Notes under the pieces: model-generated
Database searches by the model: none
The model's input: only the letters and a program-made list of their open reading frames with translations
What the model was told of the DNA's origin: nothing
Translations under genes and position numbers: made by a program
Shown: positions 62,431-64,000 of the stretch, in pieces
Position numbering within the stretch: position 1 is the first letter of the stretch
Layout of the letters: each line of letters opens with the position of its first letter
Assembly: GCA_027574665.1 (NCBI GenBank)
Contig: CM050652.1
Location: 39,185,631-39,249,630 of the forward strand
Direction: 5' to 3'
DNA: 64,000 nt
DNA from: Rhynochetos jubatus
Lineage: Eukaryota; Chordata; Aves; Eurypygiformes; Rhynochetidae

Positions 62431-64000
62431 CCTATTAACCAACAAAACTAAAAAAACTAAAAAATAGCCAAACCAACTCCTCCCATCCACAAACAAACAC
62501 GTGTGTTGGAAAATTGATTTTGTCTGTGAAACCCATCACACTGCCTCCTGGCATCTATGATACAGTGGCTCAGGTGTGCAGTCCTCTCATGACCGGTTCA
62601 GGCTGGCCTCTCTGCTCTATTGCCCACCGCCACCCCAGTGTGTCTTGCTGGTGAACTTCATTATGACTGACGAGAATTGTGACTGGTGGAGAACTGAGAC
62701 ATGCAGGGATGTCTGAGGGCGCTTTTCTGGTTTTAGAACTTTTAATGTTGTTAAAAGTAATGCATTTCCGTGGAAACAAAGCTATTTGAGGAAATTCAAT
62801 TAGTCAAAAATCCAATTTTACAATGAAAATATAGTTTTGATCAAAATGTTTTTCACACTGTAGTAATTAACAATGCAGTAGTACGAATAATTCCTACCTG
62901 CTTAGGCTAGCTATGAGAAAAACACAGGCTTTGGAGAAGGCTAAAATCTCCTATGGCTTTGATAATTTGCTTCATAAGAACTGAGCAAACATCACACTGA
63001 TGTCAGGAATCTCATCAAAGCTTGATCTTGCTGTCACTAGCTTCAGTGGGAACAAGACTAGACTCTAGGTGAACTTCTGAGATCACTGTTAGCTAGCCTA
63101 AATTAATTAACTGTCTTCTACCCTCCAGCAGTAGATGCTGTTAGCAATCTCATTTCATTTTCTGAATTGAAATTACTGTGATGTTAAAGCATTTAACTTT
63201 GTCTCTTCTATATGACACTATTTTTGACATCTAATAGGAATATTCTTCTGGCATTTACCATCCTTCCTTTATTACAAGCCTTCCTGCCTTTCATTATGTT
63301 TTCATTATTCTTATGGTGACTATATCTCATATTTATCACAGTGGTTAAAATTATATCAGTCACAATCAGCAATCATATACATTACTGAAATGTTTATTGA
63401 TCTGTAAGCAACAGGTATAGTAAATTTCAAAAATGTTGTTTCCCAAAGGACATGAATTAATTCAGGCATTTTAGAACTAGGCAAAATACTGCTACTGTGG
63501 TGAGAATGTTAATTTATCATGCAGTAAATCTTTTGCTTAACTGGTCAATATTGATTATGTGCAATAACTATGACTGCAGTAGTAGACAGTGGAACAGCAA
63601 AAAAAAAAAAAAATCATCTTTTAAAAATAACTGTTGTCATTATTATTTGAAAACAACACTGTTAAATTACAGTATTCTTACTACTAATGAATTCCAATAA
63701 TAAAAAGTTAAGAGTATAAATCAGTAAACAGCCTGATTTTCTAAAAACCAAAACCTCTTACATGTGTCTGTTCAAACTGTTGGTTGTTTCAGATTTTTAC
63801 GTTCATCTTCTGTATTTGTAAGAGATAAAATACACTTTTTTACCCATTCTAAAATTTGTTAACACTCACAGTGAATGCAAATAGACTTGCACTTCGAAAC
63901 TGCACTGAGAAATTGTTTCCAGCTCTAGCTGAAAGAGTATTAAAAAATAGTCAAGGTCAGTTCTTCTTGGCCAATGTTCCATTAAGAGTCATGCAATTAT
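62431..64000. other. Intergenic, no gene seen
   Basis: Unique AT-rich sequence to the window end, with an A15 run at 63599-63613. A GC-richer stretch at 62530-62720 has no motif I recognise. Confidence 0.6.

Overview
The window looks like bird nuclear DNA. Three CR1 3' ends carry the avian-type ATTCTATGA tail or its complement, a fourth CR1 piece is clear, and there is a solo LTR of a type common in birds. The base composition is AT-rich and CpG-poor. The only gene I can support is the 3' end of TRHDE (thyrotropin-releasing-hormone-degrading ectoenzyme, an M1 metallo-aminopeptidase), on the + strand in the first 7.5 kb.

Layout: 1-412 is intron. Exon A (413-553), exon B (5451-5532) and the terminal exon C (7386-7529, stop TAG at 7527-7529) encode about the last 120 residues of the enzyme, with consensus GT..AG junctions and matching phases. 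From 7530 comes the 3' UTR and flank, which contains a CR1 3' end (7976-8256) and a MIR-type SINE tail (about 9860-9987). Candidate poly(A) signals lie near 10.1 and 10.5 kb; the true 3' end cannot be fixed from sequence alone.

From about 10.5 kb to 64 kb I see a gene desert. It holds CR1 fragments on both strands (16113-16211 +, 33882-33968 -, 61198-61315 -), two much older LINE reverse-transcriptase relics (about 21480-21865 and 61150-61960, the second split by the younger antisense CR1), and a solo LTR of about 780 bp with a 5-6 bp target-site duplication (30830-31609). It also holds older SINE-like or dispersed amniote-repeat remnants, microsatellites including a 200 bp (AAAG)n array (62231-62430), and homopolymer runs. 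A few stretches look less random than their surroundings: a CpG-retaining patch at 24321-24569, a CpG-retaining open frame at 27874-28107, and protein-like open frames at 24867-25169 and 49155-49412, all three frames on the - strand. I cannot name a product for any of them.

I found no operon, CRISPR array, defence locus, tRNA, rRNA or other new system. The most useful leads are the unexplained conserved-looking patches and the two nested or solo transposon structures.
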